A stretch of DNA of 64,000 nucleotides from Endomychus coccineus (lineage: Eukaryota > Arthropoda > Insecta > Coleoptera > Endomychidae): positions 148,044,243 to 148,108,242 of the forward strand of contig OY294067.1 in assembly GCA_958510875.1 (NCBI GenBank), in the 5' to 3' direction. Position numbers and translations under genes: made by a program. Under the pieces are notes generated by a model. The model made no database searches and had not been told where the DNA came from. It saw only the letters and a program-made list of their open reading frames with translations. This document shows, one piece after another, positions 1 to 12,578 of the stretch; position 1 is the first letter of the stretch; each line of letters starts with the position of its first letter.

Positions 1-214
1 AGTTTAAGTTTCACACGACAATGAGTTCTCTTCGACTTTCGTTATCATCCCTACCCCACTCCACGCTATCGAGCATGCGGTGACTAAATTCAATACTCGA
101 TGCTAATGAACGTAGATCTCTGAGATTTATAAGACAAGTTTACTAGTCGAAAAGAAATCTAATCTGTTCTTTACAGATTTCTTTAAAAGAAAACTCGTAA
201 GGCAACCCGTTACA
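1..214 (-). mobile_element. Truncated gypsy-type LTR, minus orientation
   Basis: Read in reverse complement, these bases match the beginning of the LTRs at 38131 and 42813, including the stretch around the TGTAACG terminus. On the plus strand the fragment ends in CCCGTTACA at 214. The left part is cut off by the window edge. The sequence immediately to the right is a piece of Polinton ATPase, so the LTR inserted into a Polinton copy, as at 38131. Confidence 0.7.
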
Positions 215-265
215 GGTTCAAATAATTGTGAGGAAACAAATGTGATGTTATGTCTATTGTGTAAG
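215..265 (+). pseudogene. Scrap of Polinton packaging ATPase (P-loop region)
   Basis: About 50 bases align with the Walker A region of the ATPase copies at 18520 and 33285. The translated frame gives GSNNCEETNVMLCLL, against GPSNCGKTN-type P-loops in the other two copies, so about 10 of 15 residues agree. The P-loop glycine-lysine pair is lost. Similarity stops near 265. It is too short to be functional, and marks another Polinton copy at the left edge of the window, split by the LTR at 1-214. Confidence 0.55.
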
Positions 266-1447
266 GGTACAAATTACTCTTACTCAAGGATAAACTGAAA
301 GCTCTATTTTATCACTTGGTTGCCGACAGCTACAGTGTAGACGGTCGTGAGTTATATTTTAGATGTTAAAAATTCGGGCGTCAGAGTATTTTTAACCAAT
401 CAATAAATTATGTATTTAACAAGGGGATGCAAATACTCAAGTCCCCAAGTTAAATTACCTTAAAGTATGAAAAATAAAAGACCTGTACCCAGAAATTTAC
501 TAGTAATTGAAATACTAATGTTGATACAGTGCATGACAGAACTTAATACTAATGAGATATGGAGTGAATGAATTGGAAATATGGATGAAGGTAACTGCTT
601 AGATCATTAAATCAAGTGGACAGTTGAATTTACACAATATACAAATACTCAATGATTATTTCAAATGTTACATATACCCAAAGTCGGTAGCCTGACCTGG
701 TGAGTACTGGATAAGATGTTGTACTTGCTCGGTTATTGATTAATACTTCCTACTTGATGTAGAGGACTCCTGCCACAGTTGTCATACAGTTTCCACGATT
801 GTACATCACAAGTTAATCAGCAACTTCTAAATTAATGTTTTCACAGCAGATTCAAGCCAACCTCATGTAATAATCCGGGGGATTATTATTTTTCACGATT
901 GAATCAAAGTGGCGTGAGCAGGAGAAAACTCCTGAAAATTAAGTTACTCTAAGTGAACCAAGAATACTAGACACACGAGAGTACAACTCAAATCATTCCG
1001 TAGCGTGTAGTTCCGACCTTACGGGCATTTCAAAATCTAAAATTCTGAATTCCTGACAGGAACAGACTATACATAGACATCCTAGATTCAACAATTACAG
1101 TTTTATTCAGATTGAAGTAATGGAATTCCAGTCTGGCGACAGGGATCCGTCATTAGATACCTTTTACTAGTCGTACGTTATTTTTAAGGATTAGAGCATT
1201 CAAAGTACAAATCTGTAAGATTGCACTTATTCACAGGCAGCAGCTAGAACCGCTGATTGAGCAGCGTCGGAAGAATCATTTTTTGTGGTCACTCACTGCC
1301 CCTCGATGTGGAAAAACAGGCAACTCTAAATACAGATTTGTGTGTTAGGGCGAAGTACAACGTGGTACAACAAACTTCATTGATCAGTTTGAATTTTATT
1401 TTAGCCTGGTAGGGAAGCCAATTTCGGGGGGATCCGAATTTTAAAAA
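266..1447. other. No gene seen; AT-rich unassigned DNA
   Basis: No open frame of useful length, tandem repeat or recognisable element terminus was found. A purine-rich run (ggggggatcc near 1425) lies just left of the LTR at 1448 but cannot be assigned. Confidence 0.5.
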
Positions 1448-3548
1448 TGGAAACTCTTAGGAGAAAGGGCAGTTCCTGTGTCGTATCTTGCTGGTTAAGC
1501 TCACTTCCTTGTAGATATGGCTCCGTCTCTCTCAAAGCCAGATTCATCAATTTTTTTTAATTGATATTTTTAACTTGGTCATTTGATTGTTTTTTTTGTA
1601 TTACACGTTACAAGAATTCTATTTTTACAACTATATTTTTCTTTTGTTTATTACTCAAAGTAAATTAATTCATTCGAATCAATTTTTATCATTCTTTAAG
1701 TTTACTTCCATTAACCTTAAATCATTCCAAGTATCAGTTTCAAGAGAACTTACATTTTACTTCAATATCATTTGCTATTTAGTGAATATTGTTTGGTAAC
1801 TAGAATCTGAAATAACCTGTAGAAGAAATTGTGGAGAGCATCATTGGTAACTTGATGATAGAAATCTGAAGTAATTTGATATTTTGGAGAATTTATTTCC
1901 TTTAACGATTAGACAATTTGATCTGGGTGCGAGAGAGAACTAGCTCCGGGGTGTAATTTATAACTTAACAAAAAGACGCCGCGTAATACATTTTGTGGAG
2001 GCCGTGCGTGAAGTGTAAACTCAGGTGTCACTGGTTTACTTTGTGGATTAAGGATTAAATTCTGAGTCAGGGTAAGTCTATAGAACAAGCTATTGAGTCT
2101 GAATTCAAGCCAAAAATTCTGAGGTCAGCACCCCCCTTTTCTCGTTTTTGTGTTGCTTTATAGAGGACCGTAACCATTCATAGAGTATTTTGATTTAATA
2201 GAAGTGTATTGATCCATCTGCCAAATTCTCATATTTTGTAGTGCATATAGGTGACCTATTTAAGATAGGTATAATCGAAATTAGGGTTATTGTTGGTGTA
2301 GAGTCAAATACCTAATTATTTGGGGGACTATTGGGAAAGATCATTTTTAAAAGTTGCAATAAGGGTACTTTATCTAGAATTTGAAGGGTTCTTGAACCCC
2401 CCATTGAGACCCTAATCCTTAAGGACAGGGAGAGTTAGCCATAAGCGGCGAATTTAAGAGAAAGTGTTTGAGTTCATCCTGAAAACTGGGGTTTCATTGT
2501 ATTGTTTGATTTGTTGAATCAATTTACTAGATCTACATATACATAGCGAACCAGGTAGTTGTGGATAAGGCAACAGGGGTAGTTATTTAGAGAAACACTC
2601 TTCCGGTACCTCAACTTTACTACCAGTGGCCCCTCTGGGTTATTCCACAACCTATAGTTACTTATCCCTCAGACTGGTACATTCAAAAATTAAGGTTAGC
2701 CCCCAAAGAAACAACTCCCTGGCATCGTTACATCAGGCAAATCAATGATTCACTGATTGATCGGTCTCGATAAAGTTTCATCAAATTTATTATATATTGT
2801 TTTTACAAACCATTCAGATAACTAGTACCAAATTAATTTTGTTTAATTTAAATTTTGTTTTGTTTCTTGTTGGCTATTTGTCATATTTTCCACTTTATGT
2901 TTATATGTATGGGACTTGGTGTATATATATATATATACATCTGTGTGATTATTATTGTTTTAGTATACGATTAACTTTTCCACCAATATACAGCTTATAC
3001 TGTTTGTATTGTTCTTCATTGATACACGATCCCTCAAATAACGTTATAGTGGAATAGAATAATCCTGTCGTGATTGTCATTCCGAACATCTTCAGCAACG
3101 AGAAACTGTCATACTAGCATAGTATATACGTCGGCCAGGAAAGGCCCGCTACTAAATAATTTTATACCAAGTGCTACTGTAGAGGAACTCCTTCGAGATT
3201 AGTTTCGTTCCCTGGACTATTCTCTAGAACACCTCAAAAGGGAACTGGTGGCAGCTAAATTCAATCCATTCTACCAACTCACAGGGCACTCCTCGGGGTG
3301 TAACCCTGTAATATACACTCTCCGCAACCCTCGAGTTGCATGAAAGGGTAGCTATCCTAGCATAGTTACAATAAGGTTTTCACTCTCCGTAGCAACATAT
3401 GATCCCATAAGGCTTTGACCTGAGGGAACAGTAAACAAACATAACCTAGTAATATCTTGAGCAGGATTTGGTATGCCTGGCTTGTGCGTAATAACATCAT
3501 AAGTAAGTTCATTATATTGCTCCCAAATTACCAGCTCAGATTATTACA
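1448..3548 (+). repeat. 5' LTR of the envelope-bearing element
   Basis: This 2101-bp repeat matches 8082-10150 over its whole length with scattered substitutions. It starts TGGAAACTCTTAGG and ends CAGATTATTACA. It has about 25 extra bases near 3165-3190 that the other copy lacks. The many differences between the two LTRs imply an old insertion. Small open frames inside (for example near 2797) are AT-rich and not convincing genes. Confidence 0.85.
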
Positions 3549-3550
3549 TT

Positions 3551-3568
3551 TGGTGGCAGCGGTGGGAT
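3551..3568 (+). promoter_or_regulatory. Primer binding site
   Basis: TGGTGGCAGCGGTGGGAT begins two bases after the 5' LTR end (3548). A TGG start followed by the complement of a tRNA acceptor arm is the expected layout. The tRNA species was not determined. Confidence 0.6.
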
Positions 3569-4600
3569 CTTAGGTTTTTTTAAACCTAAATAACAAGGTG
3601 ATAATCCACGTCTTCGAAAAATTCAGTAGTGACAGTTTTGGAAGTAACAAAACATTTCACTGTTTTGTTTTAAAGTGAGGTTATAACTCAAGGGAAATAA
3701 TAGTGCGTATGGTGTTGAGAACATAGAACAGTAAGGCTAATAATTGGGTAGTAGTTCAATAACCCCAGTAAATAGTAGGTCAGATTATTATAAAGCATAT
3801 ATACGCTGAGCGCCTGTGAAATCAGGCATAGCAATTGAGAGTTCGGAAATTATTTATTTCCAATTAGGAAGTTTTTGGTGATCGTCAATAGCAACAAGGT
3901 AAAGCCAACCTCTCATTTAGGGAACCGGATAAGGTTTCCGTATACCTCTTTATGAGAAGGGATTCCTATAGAAAAGGGATGTGACCATCAGAATAAATAG
4001 TAGGTGCTTTAATTTTAATAGCTTGAATTAAGTGATACAGCATTGTAGGAGCTTGCAGACTAGGGCACACAGCGAGTGTATATTATTTTTGTGTAACTAG
4101 GTCAAGGAACGGTGAACCAGCAAAGGGAAGGAGCCGGGTGAATTGAATCAAAAGGTGTCTCTCGTGTATAGGCACTAATTACGTGCTCGAGCAGAACGAT
4201 TTCGATTCTGGGAGTTCTGCGTTTTGATTTTACATTTTATTATTTTTTTATTTTATTATTTTTTTTTCTCCAAATTTGTTTTGTGTTGCAGGGTCAACCT
4301 GAACAGATTAAAAAAATTTTATAGTAACAATTTGAGTAAAAAATTTGTTTTCTTTCTAACTTTCAATGCAGATTATATTCACCAGTTGTATTTTATCTTT
4401 GAATCTCTTTTAAATTCAATTTAATTAATTAATTTTCATTATTTTCGTGTTTTCGTATCCCAAGCATATGCCGATTTGGATAATTTGGAATATGACGACT
4501 TCCGAGACAAACTGATATAGCAAAAGGTTGTCATTTATAGTAGATTTTGAAATTTTATGGTTATATGTTTATGTTTTATTACTGCTTTTGAACTGGAACT
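3569..4600. other. Leader region, no gene seen
   Basis: This is AT-rich interior DNA between the primer site and the next open frames. It contains T-rich tracts near 4225-4275. An open frame at 4224-4424 is low-complexity (F, Y, I rich) and is not accepted as a gene. Confidence 0.45.
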
Positions 4601-4606
4601 GTTTTT

Positions 4607-6499
4607 TTAATTCAAACGGACTGCACCCATCATTTTCAATTCAAAACCCATGTTCAGGGTGGGGACGAGTGAGCGTTCGGCTGAGGTATTAATGGAGTTA
4701 GGGGCACAGTAGACACGAGGGACGTGTATGTGCATGGATTTGTGAGTACACTGTGTAAGTGAGGGATACGGAATTGTTATCCCGTGGAACGGATTTAGAG
4801 TGGATAATCTCTGGGATGGAAGGGATACTCTATGGAACACCTCAGATTTGGAAGGTCGATGACCTGGAAGAGCAAGCACCCCGACAATAGTCCAGGCTTG
4901 ATCTCTTCTCGCATGGTATTCGCAAGTTGGCCCGGAGGGAAGAAATTTGTGTAACGCCATCCATCTAGGGGGTAGTTCGCGGGAACCTGCCGCAGCAGCG
5001 CGAAGCAGAGGTTAGAGCCATTATAACGCCCCAAGCTCTCCCCTGCTTAGATAATTGATGAAATCACGTGGGGTCCCTTTAAATTGGAAATACAGGATTC
5101 AAGTAGATTCAGGTCTGGCGGTTTAGCGCGCCATGAGTTTAAAAGAGGTCAATGAGCTTACAGGCTGATGAAATTAAGAGGGCGTGTGCCGCTATTATTT
5201 TTTTCGGCATTTGTTTCATCAGAATCTAAAATGAAGCAGTAATTCATGATTCAATGTTGGAAAGGTCAGTGCCAGTAAGTAAGGTAATTGAACGAACTTT
5301 TGTTTTTGTGTGTTGCATCAATGAATTGGCATTGTGTTCTCCTACTAGAGATAAATTTGAATGGAATCATGAGATCTCGAATAATATTGAGATATTAGTA
5401 AACCTTTACTCGCCTATACAGTGGGCAACCAGTCTATGAATTTCAAATGTACGAGCTATATAAGTCTAGTTTTGTTATATCTGCTAATAAGTTGAGGGCA
5501 TACTGAATAGCAAATGTTAAGCTCACTGAATTTTATAGAAATTAATAGTGAAATATTACGCACGACATTATCTATTTTAACTCAACCCCCGTACCATTCC
5601 CGGGCAACTGATAGTAGAATTGGATGATAGCCGAATCCATGGCTGAGGGGTAAGATTCTCCCAAAAAAGTAGCGACTGGGCCAGTGGGTGTATGCTGTCT
5701 CTAGTTAAAATAGTCACCGAATATACCTATTGTCCAGGTTGAAAGGGTAGTTGTACCCCGTAGTGGGAATGAGGTCACTGTATTGGACTGTCTCAAATCC
5801 TGATGGGAAGGTAACTTAGGGAGATTTATATTCCTGTTCCGGAATGGTCCAGTACAGTGATTCCTCATTCCAGTGTGTGGATGGTGTGCGAATGTAGGTG
5901 TTAGAGGTATTCGCGCACTTCATCGAAATGCCAGGAGAAGCATCGAGTGCTAAGGACATTGGGTATGACGCGGGGCAATGTGTAGACCTTATCTGGTAAC
6001 GAAGAAGCAAGGATCGGCTCCGACTGGTCGGAGCATATCGATATCGAGATGTCCCATACTTCTAAAAACGCGAATCCTGGCGACAGCCGGTCGTTGTGGA
6101 AGATCTCTACCCAGCATCTCAAAACTGGTTGTAGACCATAAATTTCCGAAGAGGTATTGAGCTGAATCGTAATATGCGTCCAATGCTGTGGAGAAAGATC
6201 CGCAATACCCGAGGTCAGTGAAGGTCATACCCAAGAGGGCTGTCAGCACAAAAGGGTCCAGTAAGGACAGAGGAAACTGGAGAAGGACGGGAAATAAGTC
6301 CGGAGTTTTGGAAGTGAGTTTTGGGTCCAGGATGGACAGGAAGGCCAGGTAGGCCAATTGTGAGTCTGGCATGTAGCATTCGCCAGTAGGGGTAGTCGAC
6401 CAAGAATTTGGGGTCAATACCCAAAAAGCGACGTACCAAGCGCAGGTACAGGGGTTGATTGTTTGGAGGAACCCATAAGGGATGTGGGCAGATAGGCAT
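4607..6499 (-). pseudogene. Unidentified broken minus-strand coding region
   Basis: Between the LTRs, the minus strand carries several overlapping open frames with better protein-like composition than the plus strand: 6499-6215, 6417-5989 (142 codons), 6122-5901, 6010-5816, 5034-4795 and 4960-4607. They read like one ~1.9 kb gene cut by frameshifts. The DNA is visibly richer in G+C than its surroundings. I do not recognise the product. The orientation is opposite to the envelope remnant, so it is not the element's own gag-pol. A captured virus or host gene is possible, and so is chance openness of G+C-rich DNA. No function is assigned. Confidence 0.3.
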
Positions 6500-7112
6500 C
6501 CTGCATGAGCAGCAAGACGCGTAGTCGTCAGTGAGGCCTGGAGATTGGTGAGAGGAAGTGCGCGGGGCGGGTGAGAGAATACCGTCCAGAGAATGAATGA
6601 GTAGATAGATAGAGTGACGTCATAGCGGAACCAAGTAGTTTATATGCAGTGCCAAGTTAGTTCTCTTTTGTGAGTCTTGGTCTTGGTTCCCTATGAACGA
6701 AGTAAAGTCAGTGAGTTCGGAACTTCTGACCCTTCAGGTCACCGCGTTCCGTTTAAATTTTTTTTTGTCTTGCTGAAAATAAGAGCAGCTTCCACAATAA
6801 GCTAGCAACCTCTGGAAAGGGGTAGTAATCCTTCCAGCCCCCGTGGCTGCAGCACCCTGTGAACGGGACCACTGCGCCGGAGGGTAGAGGCTCTTAATTG
6901 AGGGACAGTTGGATCCTCCCCATGTATTATTGAGATAACGCAACCCTAGGGAGAGAGAAGGAAGTTGAGTGAATCCTAGGGGAATGAAAAGTGATTCATG
7001 GACCTTTAGATGCTCGGGAAACTTGTAGAGATAATACAGCTTTTTTTTATTATTCGTATTCCTTGGGTCGATTGATACCCAATTTCATGTTATCACTGAT
7101 ACGGGGTAGAGT
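6500..7112. other. No gene seen
   Basis: Interior of the LTR element. A short minus frame (6943-6734) is not convincing. The region ends just before the envelope coding signal. Confidence 0.4.
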
Positions 7113-7198
7113 TTGGAAGTTAAGGGGTATGTCACGATAAGGGGCATGATTCTAAAAATTTTTTTGTTTTTTGAGTTCCCCCCTCTCCCTATTTCTCG

Positions 7199-8094
7199 GG
7201 ATGTGTTTCAGAGCGCCAACGATGTATCTCGTCCTGGTGATGATACTACTAACTCGAATGGTAATGGATTGATCGTGTACGACTGTGAAGGGGACTCGTT
7301 AAACACAACGATGGTTTCACTAAAGACGGTGACACCCTGCTCGGACCAAATCACAGAATACTGGGGAGAAGCGAGCAGAGTCAAAGATACCTACGCGCCT
7401 GTCTGGTGGGAGTTACAAGGACCATCTCGCTTGCGGCATGCACAGTCACTCTTCGGTAGTAGCAAATGGATGATCAAGCTACATATTCAAACTAGGAGCG
7501 GAAGTATGTAACGAAGCAAAATCGTTTCAATCCTCACCAATTCATGACACCGTTGACCCACGTCATCCAAAATGGAGCTGTTCAAATAGAATATAATAGA
7601 CTTATGCCACCCTTGTACCAAGTCGAGGGAACCTGGATCGGCCTCTCCCACTACCACTGACGAGTCTTATATCACTGACCATTGAGATTGAAGCAGAGGA
7701 CCAATTGAAGTTTCAAACGATCAAGCTGATTAGCGCAGGGGCTCTTTACACATCCGAGGACCTGAGGAAAACCCAACGGAACCTGATCTTCGGTATGGAA
7801 AGAGATGCAGTCCAAACGATGATAGCGCGACGGGTTTCCAGTATGGAGTCTCTGGACCAAGGGTACAACACTCTCAAACTATTCAGCAAGGAAGAAGTTA
7901 CCAGTCTCGTCAGGTCCACTATCCGACAGATATGGGGTTGGTTCGAAAGCATAGGGACCATCATGAACGGGCTGTTGGGCCTATACTGTATATTCCGATT
8001 GGTGAAGTTCGTTGTTGGTGTCGGCATAAATGGATGGAGCCTGTACCAGCTATTCGAATGGGGTCTACATCTATATAAAAATGAGAACTCTTAG
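7199..8094 (+). pseudogene. Chuvirus-like envelope glycoprotein, internally deleted and frameshifted
   Basis: Three plus-strand pieces belong to one glycoprotein. An N-terminal part (7199-7511) has the features IVYDCEGDSLN and a following cysteine, typical of the mature start of chuvirus-type glycoproteins. A short middle part lies in another frame around 7510-7660. A C-terminal part (about 7690-8094) has a GALYTSEDL segment, an ERDAVQTMIARR-type stretch and a hydrophobic membrane anchor near its end. The whole is far shorter than the usual ~650 residues, so a large central section is missing. The stop lies 12 bases inside the 3' LTR. A pyrimidine-rich tract ending TTTCAG at 7211 directly precedes the first piece and could be the acceptor for a spliced envelope mRNA. 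The gene cannot make a working envelope. Confidence 0.7.
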
Positions 8095-10150
8095 GGAAAA
8101 GGACAGTTCCTGTTCCGTATCTTGCTGGGTAAGCTCACTTCCTTGTACATATAGCTCCGTCTCTCTCAAAGCCAGATTCACTAATTTTTTTTAATTGATA
8201 TTCTCAACTCAGTCATTTGATTGTTTTTTTTTGTATTACAAGTTACGAGAATTCTATTTTTACAACTGTATTTTTCTTTTGTTTATAACTCAAAGTAAAT
8301 TAATTCATTCGAATCAAGTTTCATCACTCTTAAAGTTTACTTTCATTCACCTTAAATCATTCCAATTATCAGTTTCAAGAGAACATACATTTTACTTTGA
8401 TATCATTTGCTATTTAGTGAATATTGTTTGGTAACTAGAATCTAAAATAACCTGTAAAAGAAATTGTGGAGAACGTCATTAGTAACTAGATGATAGAAAT
8501 CTAAAGTAATTTGATATTTTGGAGAATTTATTCACTTCAACGATTAGACAATTTGATCTGGGTGCGAGAGAGAACTAGCTCCGGGGTGTGATTTATAACT
8601 TAACAAAAAGATGCCGCGTAATACATTTTGTGGAGGCCGTGCGTGAAGTGTGAACTCAGGTGTCACTGGTTTACTTTGTGGATTAAGGATTAAATACTGA
8701 GTCAGGGTAAGTCTATAGAACAAGCTATTTAGTCTGAATTCAAGCCACAAATTCTGAGGTCAGCACCCCCCATTTCTCGTTTTTGTGTTGCTTTATAGAG
8801 GAACGTAACCATTAATATAGTATTTTGATTTAATAGAAGTGTATTGATCCATCTGCCGAATTCCTCATATTTTGTAGTGGATATAGGTGATCTACTTAAG
8901 ACAGGTATAATTGAAATTAGGGTTATTGTAGGTGTAGAGTCAAATACCTAATTATTTGGGGGACTATTGGGAAAGATCATTATTTAAAAGTTGCAATAAG
9001 GGTACTTTATTTAGAATTTGAAGGGTTCTCAAACCCCCTATTGAGACCCTGATCCTTAAGGACAGGGAGAGTTAGCCATAAGGGGCGAATTTATGAGAAA
9101 GTGTTCGAGTTCATCCTGAAAACTAGGGTTTCATTGTATTGTTTGATTTGTTGAATAAATTTACTAGATCTACATATACATAGCGAACCAGGTAGTTGTG
9201 GATAAGGCAACAGGGGCAGTTATTTAGAGAAACACCCTCCCGGTACCTCAACTTTACTACCAGTGGCCCCTCTGGGTTACTCCACAACCTATAGTTACTT
9301 ATCCCTCAGATTGGTACATTCAAAAATTAAGGTTAGCCCCCAAAGAAACAACTCCCTGGCATCGTTACATCAGGCAAATCAATGATTCTCTGATTGATCG
9401 GTCTCGATAAAGTTTTATCAAATTTGATATATATTGTTTTTACAAACCATTCAGATAACTAGTATCAAATTGATTTCGTTTAATTTAAATTTTGTTTTGT
9501 TTCTTGTTGGCTGTTTGTCATATTTTTCACTTTATGTTTATATGTATGGGACTCAGTGTATATATACATACATCTGTGTGATTATCATTGTTTCTGTATA
9601 CGATTTACTTTTTCACCAATACACAACTTATACTGTTTGTATTGTTCTTCATTGATACATCATCCCTTAAATAACGTTATAGTGGAATAGAATAATTCTG
9701 TCGTGAATGTCATTCCGAACATCTTCAGCAACGAGAAACTGTCATACTAGCATAGTATATACGTCGGCCAGAAAAGGCCCGCTACTGAATAATTTCGAGA
9801 TTAGTTTCGTTCCCTGGATTATTCTCCAAAACACCTCAAAAGAGAACTGGTGGCAGCTTATATCAATCCATTCTACCAACTCACAGGGCACTCCTCGTGT
9901 TGTAACCCTGTAATATACACTCTCCGCAACCCTCGAGTTGCATAAAAGGGTAGCTATCCTAGCATAGTTACAATAAGGTTTCCACTCTCCGTAGCAACAT
10001 ATGATCCCATAAGGCTATGACCTGAGGGAACAGAAAACAAACATAACCTAGTAATATCTTGAGCAGGATTTGGTATGCCTGGCTTGTGTGTAATAACATC
10101 ATCAATAAGTTCATTATATTGCTCCCAAATTACCAGCTCAGATTATTACA
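8082..10150 (+). repeat. 3' LTR of the envelope-bearing element
   Basis: This 2069-bp partner of 1448-3548 starts TGAGAACTCTTAGG and ends CAGATTATTACA. The internal order matches the 5' copy, apart from a short deletion near 9790 and point differences. Confidence 0.85.
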
Positions 10151-11604
10151 CTCAATACACTTGTTGAATTTTCCACATAAACAGAAAAAGGAACCCTGAA
10201 ATCACGAAATGTTCGAACCTCTATTGCTCTATTGTCCTCAGAAGACAGACATGAACAAAATACATAACGATTGTTGAACAAATTAGGACTAACCTATGTC
10301 CTGTCAGATATCACCTGTGAAAGCAAATTAATTCTAGAAGTCAGGGAATAAATCAAATGGAATTACAAAGATATTTACCTCTATCACGATAGGGTTTTCC
10401 TCCCAATAAAACAAACTTCATTTCCGTTCACAACGAGTCACGTTGAAACTGAGTTTTAATCCCCTAAGGTGCACTAATTACTCGAATAATTCCAATTGTT
10501 CCAATCCAAATTGGTAATTGATTCCTTTGCTTTCAACGGAAGAATATTCCCAGAATTTGGTTTCAAACATAAGCTTGGTATCACCTCCTTGTTGAAATAA
10601 CCTAGCAACACGACTTCCTACTTGAACGATTGACCAGAAGTAACGCCATTTTCTCTTTCTTCCCGGCGTCTCGATGTCACACAGAACAACCTCGAAATAG
10701 AAGCGGTAACAACGGATCTGACACTGAACAACCATGACTCTTAGAATATACGGTCTAGCATAGCTGACTTCACAGGAGTTAACCGATTGTACTACAACGG
10801 CCATTTCAAAGCCGTTAAGTGGAATTTACACGTTACAAATTCCCCTCTCACTCCAAGAAAATTTTCCAAATTTCCATCAAGACTAAACGTGTAAATTAGA
10901 TCAGGAAACCAATAGGAAAAAATCAAAACCAACGTCGCTATTTCTGAAGGAAGTAGGACCTCAAAGCCACCCTTGAAATCCACAAAACCCCCCAACACTG
11001 AACAACACACCCTTCATAATTCTTTTTAAGGAATTATCTAAAACTAATAATATGCGCCTAATTGAGAATCCAGCAGAAGGAACCTAAAGCTCGCCTTCCA
11101 ATACGATAATGATCAGCTCAACGATTGGCCTAGAGTACCGAGTGGCGTAAGATCAAATAAACGCTTCGTGCTCTCTAGGTAACTCCCGTCGTTGAGTTGT
11201 TCATCCGCGCATGAGGATTGCGTTCCAATGAAACCAAACTACTAGCAATCAACGAGATTCATAACTGAAGGTAATGAAGTTGAAGTGGAAAATTCAAAAT
11301 TGTATAAAAAATTGAAAACCAGCAAATTCTGTTAAAGATCGGGCACAGGAGGCATCACACAAACGGTATTCTCTCGCTCCCACCAGAACTTCAACCAGGG
11401 CAAGTTCCTAATGACGAGTGACCAACCCTCAATATTCCTTTAGAAGACTTCTACTTTAGACGGAAAAAACCGTTGGCCTATTCGTAACCCGGAACCAACA
11501 CGAGTTAATATTCCTTTAGAAGACTTTTACTCCAGGCGGGAAAAATCGTTGGCCTATTCGCAACCCGGAACCAACACGAGTTAGAAACATCCAATAACAC
11601 CCAA
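10151..11604. other. Downstream of gypsy integrase remnant; possible 3' LTR
   Basis: On the minus strand this stretch lies just beyond the gypsy integrase end, where a 3' LTR would be expected, but no second copy is present to prove it. Two minus frames (11010-10792 and 10804-10478) overlap slightly and are protein-like but unrecognised. A ~76-bp unit at 11432-11508 is repeated at 11509-11584 with a few differences. Confidence 0.35.
11432..11584. repeat. Tandem duplication of a ~76-bp unit
   Basis: The unit starts AATATTCCTTTAGAAGACTT and ends AACCAACACGAGTT. It occurs twice in direct succession with about six differences. It lies just past the 3' end of the minus-strand gypsy pol. Confidence 0.85.
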
Positions 11605-12095
11605 CTCAAATAATACCCCGGCCTTTGTCTGGGTGTGCTTTCAAGTCCTTAATGTGCCAAATTCCCTTAACATTATTCCTCATCATCGCGCAACTCGTAT
11701 GTCCAAGGAGAGATTCTCTTATTTATATAGAACGGACCTACGTATTTGGGAACAAGTTTGCCAGAAAAATATTTGGAAGCATCAGACAAAACGTAATTTC
11801 TCCTCCACACCACATGATTAGGTAAATATTCCTCATGCCTTCGGCGCAAGTTATACCGGTGACAATTCTGTTTTGCAATCTTCTCTAATCTTTCCTCTAG
11901 GTCACGATGAATTCGGCTTAGGGTCTCATTCCTCGTTATATCAGAGATTGGTTCAGCGCCCTCATTCGTTGGTAAGTTAGCATTCTCAAAATCTAAACCT
12001 GACACTTTCATATGTCTACCGAAATTAGTGAAATATGGAGATAGTTCAGTAGATTCATGCCTTGCCGTCTTTATGGCAAACGCGATTTCTGGCAA
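11605..12095 (-). pseudogene. Gypsy integrase, C-terminal part
   Basis: The minus frame 12095-11673 gives the segment after the integrase core: conserved NCHRYNLRRR, then a VVWRRNYVLSDASKYFSGKL-type SH3-like fold and KYVGPFYI. The next frame continues past a break with GIWHIKDLKAHPD, the usual end of insect gypsy integrases. The same motifs (LRRRDVQFSVGDSVWKR, WHVKDLKPYHG) recur in the other gypsy element near 58830-58990. It is separated from the core domain by a short frame break at 12096-12104. Confidence 0.8.
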
Positions 12096-12104
12096 TGCCT
12101 CGTC

Positions 12105-12542
12105 TCAAAGACGATGATTTTCGGATACGTAACTACTCAACATGGTCTTGATCGTACGGTTGACTCTCTCGGTAGGATTACTACGTGAGTGATAAGGAGG
12201 ACACAATTTATTGCGAACAGTATATGTTTGCAACAATCGTTGGAATTGTTTACTCCTAAATTGAACACCGTTGTCACTAATTAAAATTCTAGGTACCTCA
12301 AACATTAAGAAAACATCTTCCCCTAAATAACGAACTACAATATCAGCTGAATATTTCTTCAATGGGAAAATGAGCGAAAGTTCACTCAAATAATCCGTGA
12401 CGACTAGTATAAACGTTTTCCCCTTCTTAGACCTGAACAGAGGTCCCATGAGATCAATCGACATCATCTCCCAAGGTATGTCAACTTTCGGGTGCGATAC
12501 CATCATATCCGTGGGTTTGGTATCAACGGATTTGTGACCCAA
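12105..12542 (-). pseudogene. Gypsy integrase, catalytic core
   Basis: This minus frame has the retroviral integrase core. The first aspartate is in MSIDLMGPL, the second in ISDNGVQF, and the glutamate in NPTERVNRTIK. The three acidic residues are all present. Integrase inserts the element's cDNA into host DNA. The domain is flanked by the zinc-binding part (12839-12579) and the C-terminal part, each in a different frame, so the gene is dead although the core motif is whole. Confidence 0.88.
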
Positions 12543-12578
12543 ACAACCATCACAATGTCGAACATATGACGCAATGTC

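Larger units (their letters stand above)
1448..10150 (+). mobile_element. LTR retroelement with chuvirus-like envelope remnant
   Basis: Two ~2.1 kb direct repeats (1448-3548 and 8082-10150) begin TG and end ATTATTACA, and enclose a 4.5 kb interior. A tRNA primer site follows the first repeat at 3551. The 3' part of the interior encodes pieces of a viral glycoprotein on the plus strand. Gag, protease, reverse transcriptase and integrase were not recognised, so most of gag-pol is deleted. Chuvirus-type envelopes in insects are typically carried by BEL/Pao elements, which is the likely class, but no pol remains to prove it. No clear target duplication was found (aaaaa left, ctcaa right). Confidence 0.7.

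Noticed and set aside
265..336. Intron-like gap (GTAAGG...ACAG) after the ATPase scrap
   Set aside because: No convincing ATPase sequence resumes after it; a few matching bases near 335 are too short.
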